Shown here: positions 62,228-64,000 of the stretch, in pieces
Layout: each line of letters begins with the position of its first letter
How positions within the stretch are numbered: position 1 is the first letter of the stretch
Assembly (NCBI RefSeq): GCF_036023875.1
Contig: NZ_CP107931.1
Coordinates: 248,001 to 312,000 of the forward strand
Reading direction: 5' to 3'
DNA: 64,000 nucleotides
Source of the DNA: Mycobacterium sp. NBC_00419
GTDB taxonomy: Bacteria > Actinomycetota > Actinomycetes > Mycobacteriales > Mycobacteriaceae
Notes under the pieces: generated by a model
The model's input: only the letters and a program-made list of their open reading frames with translations
What the model was told of the DNA's origin: nothing
Databases searched by the model: none
Translations under genes and position numbers: made by a program

Positions 62228-62974
62228 GTGTACTTCGCCGCGATCATGGCCGTGTCGATCAGGGTGCGCAACCAGTCGATCGTCGACATCTTCTGGGGTC
62301 CGGGCTTTGTCGTGGTGGCCGCGGTCAGCTACCTGGCCTCCCGGCAGGCCGGCGGCGACGATGTCCGTCGCCTCGTCGTGCTCGTCCTCACGGCGATCTG
62401 GGGACTTCGCCTCGGGTTGCACATCGGGGTGCGCAATATCGGCCACGGTGAGGACCCTCGCTACGTCGCCATCATGAGCCATCGGTCCGGGTCGATCGTC
62501 GGGTTCGTCGCCCGCAAGATCTACCTCCCGCAAGCCGTGATCCTGTTCGTCGTGTCGCTGCCCGTCCAGTTCGCGATGTATCAACACGCGCCACTGGGAG
62601 TCGTTGGTGCGCTGGGTATCACGGTGTGGCTGGTCGGTTTCCTCTTCGAGGCGCTCGGCGATCTTCAGCTGAGCCGATTCAAGAGGGATCCGGCCAACGC
62701 CGGGCAGATCATGGACCGCGGTCTGTGGGCGTGGACGCGGCACCCGAACTACTTCGGCGACGTCTGCGTGTGGGTGGGCCTGTGGTTGCTCGCCTTCGGG
62801 CATCCGGGCGGCCTGCTCGCCGCGGTCTCCCCGCTGTTGATGGGGTTCTTCCTGGTGCGGGTCAGCGGTAAGGCGCTGCTGGAGAAGAACATGCGCCGAA
62901 GCCGCGGACCGGCCTATGACGCGTACGTGGCGCGAACCAGTGGCTTCTTCCCGCGCCCGCCGCGGCGGAGCTGA
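62228..62974 (+). CDS. DUF1295 membrane protein, steroid 5-alpha-reductase-like
   Basis: A 248-residue membrane protein with about six helices and the family's C-terminal motif (DRGLWAWTRHPNYFGDVCVWVGLWL). Hydrophobic codons continue in frame upstream (from CTG at 62174: LPWGAVGVNLLLCALVVAVYFAA), which matches the usual family N-terminus before SIVDIFWGPG. The true start may therefore be a non-ATG codon at or near 62174, right after the aceA stop, with AAGGCGG (62161-62167) as its ribosome site. The family resembles 5-alpha-reductases and isoprenylcysteine methyltransferases. Function unknown. Confidence 0.82.
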   Translation: MYFAAIMAVSIRVRNQSIVDIFWGPGFVVVAAVSYLASRQAGGDDVRRLVVLVLTAIWGLRLGLHIGVRNIGHGEDPRYVAIMSHRSGSIVGFVARKIYLPQAVILFVVSLPVQFAMYQHAPLGVVGALGITVWLVGFLFEALGDLQLSRFKRDPANAGQIMDRGLWAWTRHPNYFGDVCVWVGLWLLAFGHPGGLLAAVSPLLMGFFLVRVSGKALLEKNMRRSRGPAYDAYVARTSGFFPRPPRRS

Positions 62975-62978
62975 CCGT

Positions 62979-63743
62979 CTAGCAGTGGGCCAGCACGTCG
63001 ATCATGGCCGCCTTCTCCTTGGCCGCCACCCACAGTCCGTACGCGGTCTTGACGGCGACCTGGCGGGCGACGAAATCACAGCGGAACGCGGCATTCGGCG
63101 GAAGCCACGAGGCGGCGTCGCGAAATGCCTTGTCGAAGTTGGCCTTCGGGCTCACCGCGAGAAGATTGCGCGGATCGTTGGCGAAGTCGAGCCGGCGCTG
63201 CGGATCCCAGCCGCGGGCGCCTTTGTACCAGGCGTCGGCCAGCGCGACGACGTGGTCGATCTCGATGGTGTTGGAGGTATCGGGGCCGCGGACGAAGTCG
63301 ATGGTGGCACCGGTGTAGGGGTCGCGCAGGACGCCGGTCTGCGCGTAGCAGGTGCCGGGTCGAACGACGAGGTTGGTCAGGTCGCGGCGCAGGATGTCAT
63401 CGCGCGTGTTGCACCCGTTGCGGCCGAACTCGACATCGACGTCGTCGCTCCAGGCCTTACCGAAACGCCAGCGCTGGAAGTCCTGCGTGCGGTCCCACCC
63501 TTTGACGGGCAGTGCGGCGAGTTGGGCGCGGGCCTGGTCGAATCGCGGGGTGGGACCGTCCGCCGAGGCCACCGGAGCCGTTGGCTGCGCACTGCGCGAG
63601 GTCGTCGGGGTCCACGTCGGTGAGGGTCCGGAGTGGCGGTTGTCGGCCTGCTGCCGATCCCAGAGCACCAGTCCCAGAACCGCGGCCACCACGAGCACGG
63701 CGAGCACCGCGAAGCCTCCGCGCCGGCGGCGCTTAGACGTCAC
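62979..63743 (-). CDS. Secreted HNH-type nuclease (DUF1524/GmrSD C-terminal-like)
   Basis: A 254-residue protein with a signal anchor (RRGGFAVLAVLVVAAVLGLVLW, residues 9-28), a Thr/Pro-rich linker, and a C-terminal nuclease domain. The HNH-like motif is IEIDHVVALADAW (near 161), followed by DPRNLLAVSPKANFDK. Four Cys outside (GRNGCNT, PGTCYAQ, FRCDF, LAHC) may form disulfides. It probably degrades nucleic acids outside the membrane. It overlaps the downstream end of the TetR-like gene by 11 bp on the same strand. Whether it acts in defence or nutrient scavenging is unknown. Confidence 0.8.
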   Translation of the reverse strand: MTSKRRRRGGFAVLAVLVVAAVLGLVLWDRQQADNRHSGPSPTWTPTTSRSAQPTAPVASADGPTPRFDQARAQLAALPVKGWDRTQDFQRWRFGKAWSDDVDVEFGRNGCNTRDDILRRDLTNLVVRPGTCYAQTGVLRDPYTGATIDFVRGPDTSNTIEIDHVVALADAWYKGARGWDPQRRLDFANDPRNLLAVSPKANFDKAFRDAASWLPPNAAFRCDFVARQVAVKTAYGLWVAAKEKAAMIDVLAHC

Positions 63744-64000
63744 GGCCGTCGTCGAGGTAGGCCACGATGGCGTTTGTCAGGCCGCGGCGCGCCTCGTCGA
63801 GGTCGGCATAAGTGCCAAGCTGTTTCTCGGAGGCGATGCCACGCATCGCACCGGGGATCAGGGTGGCCACCTCACGGACCCGCTGCGGGTCGACGTGAAG
63901 ATCGGCGAACGCCTTCTGGCAGGTTTCCAGCCAGCTCTGGCGCCAGGAGATCAACTCCGCCGCGGTCTGCGGATAGAGACGCTCGAGTTCGGTGTTCTCG
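63733..64000 (-). CDS. TetR-like regulator, 5' end cut by window
   Basis: An open frame from the window edge to a stop at 63733 reads ENTELERLYPQTAAEL and continues about 70 residues with TCQKAFADLHVDPQRVREVATLIPGAMRGIASEKQLGTYADLDEARRGLTNAIVAYLDDGRDV. The helical C-terminal pattern resembles TetR ligand domains. The DNA-binding part would lie beyond 64000. It overlaps the secreted nuclease start by 11 bp. Partial gene, moderate family confidence. Confidence 0.55.
   Translation of the reverse strand, partial: ENTELERLYPQTAAELISWRQSWLETCQKAFADLHVDPQRVREVATLIPGAMRGIASEKQLGTYADLDEARRGLTNAIVAYLDDGRDV

Noticed and set aside
60199..62289. A 696-codon open frame antisense to isocitrate lyase
   Set aside because: It mirrors the codon pattern of the sense gene (GC-rich third bases) and its product is low-complexity His/Gly/Val-rich without domains.

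Overview
The window is GC-rich, densely packed actinobacterial DNA, most likely from an environmental (non-tuberculous) mycobacterium of the Mycolicibacterium type. The evidence is an MceA-type protein, a long two-domain isocitrate lyase (AceA2 type), an F420-family luciferase-like oxidoreductase, a transmembrane Ser/Thr kinase, a MalQ of mycobacterial type, and a neighbouring pair (sensor cyclase, then MscS channel with a cNMP domain) matching the M. tuberculosis Rv2435c/Rv2434c arrangement. GTG starts and 1-8 bp gene overlaps are everywhere. I saw no tRNA, rRNA, CRISPR array, insertion sequence or phage.

Layout. 1-7309: truncated carboxylesterase, a paired SMR exporter, an MFS carrier, MalQ, a Nudix hydrolase, an LLM oxidoreductase and a SnoaL-like protein. 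7313-10922: MscS/cNMP channel and a membrane sensor with a degenerate cyclase domain. 10993-22617: one tightly overlapping minus-strand operon of 11 genes for ureides. It holds a 2OG-Fe oxygenase-like protein, an unknown protein, allantoicase, allantoin/hydantoin racemase, allantoinase, a metallo-beta-lactamase hydrolase, an isochorismatase-type hydrolase and a complete peptide-type ABC importer whose two ATPases are fused. A divergent TetR gene faces it across an intergenic region rich in symmetric elements. 23565-34939: a Ser/Thr kinase, an iron-sulfur photolyase-type protein, secreted mycobacterial proteins, a type II NADH dehydrogenase-like flavoprotein, a PAP2/AUR1-like membrane protein, an MHS-family symporter and Dtd.

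34958-55785 is a 21 kb catabolic island of 17 genes. Eleven run leftward from 48509: SDR, Rieske oxygenase, Baeyer-Villiger monooxygenase, SDR, class III CoA transferase, two large/small acyl-CoA dehydrogenase pairs, a ThDP enzyme and an aldehyde dehydrogenase. Six run rightward from 48661: beta-propeller lactonase-like protein, GntR/UTRA regulator, two acyl-CoA/AMP ligases, an SDR and an atypical crotonase. The shared 151 bp promoter region carries two near-identical inverted GntR-type operators. The gene set suggests ring hydroxylation, oxidation to a ketone, Baeyer-Villiger lactonisation, ring opening, CoA activation and beta-oxidation-like degradation of an alicyclic, terpenoid or steroid-like substrate. 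The substrate is not determined by the sequence. This island is the best candidate here for an undescribed system; the ureide operon with its own importer is second.

55786-64000: a small NlpC/P60-like protein, an APC permease, an orphan MceA, AceA2 isocitrate lyase with a DUF1295 membrane protein directly behind it, a secreted HNH-type nuclease and a TetR-like gene cut by the window edge.
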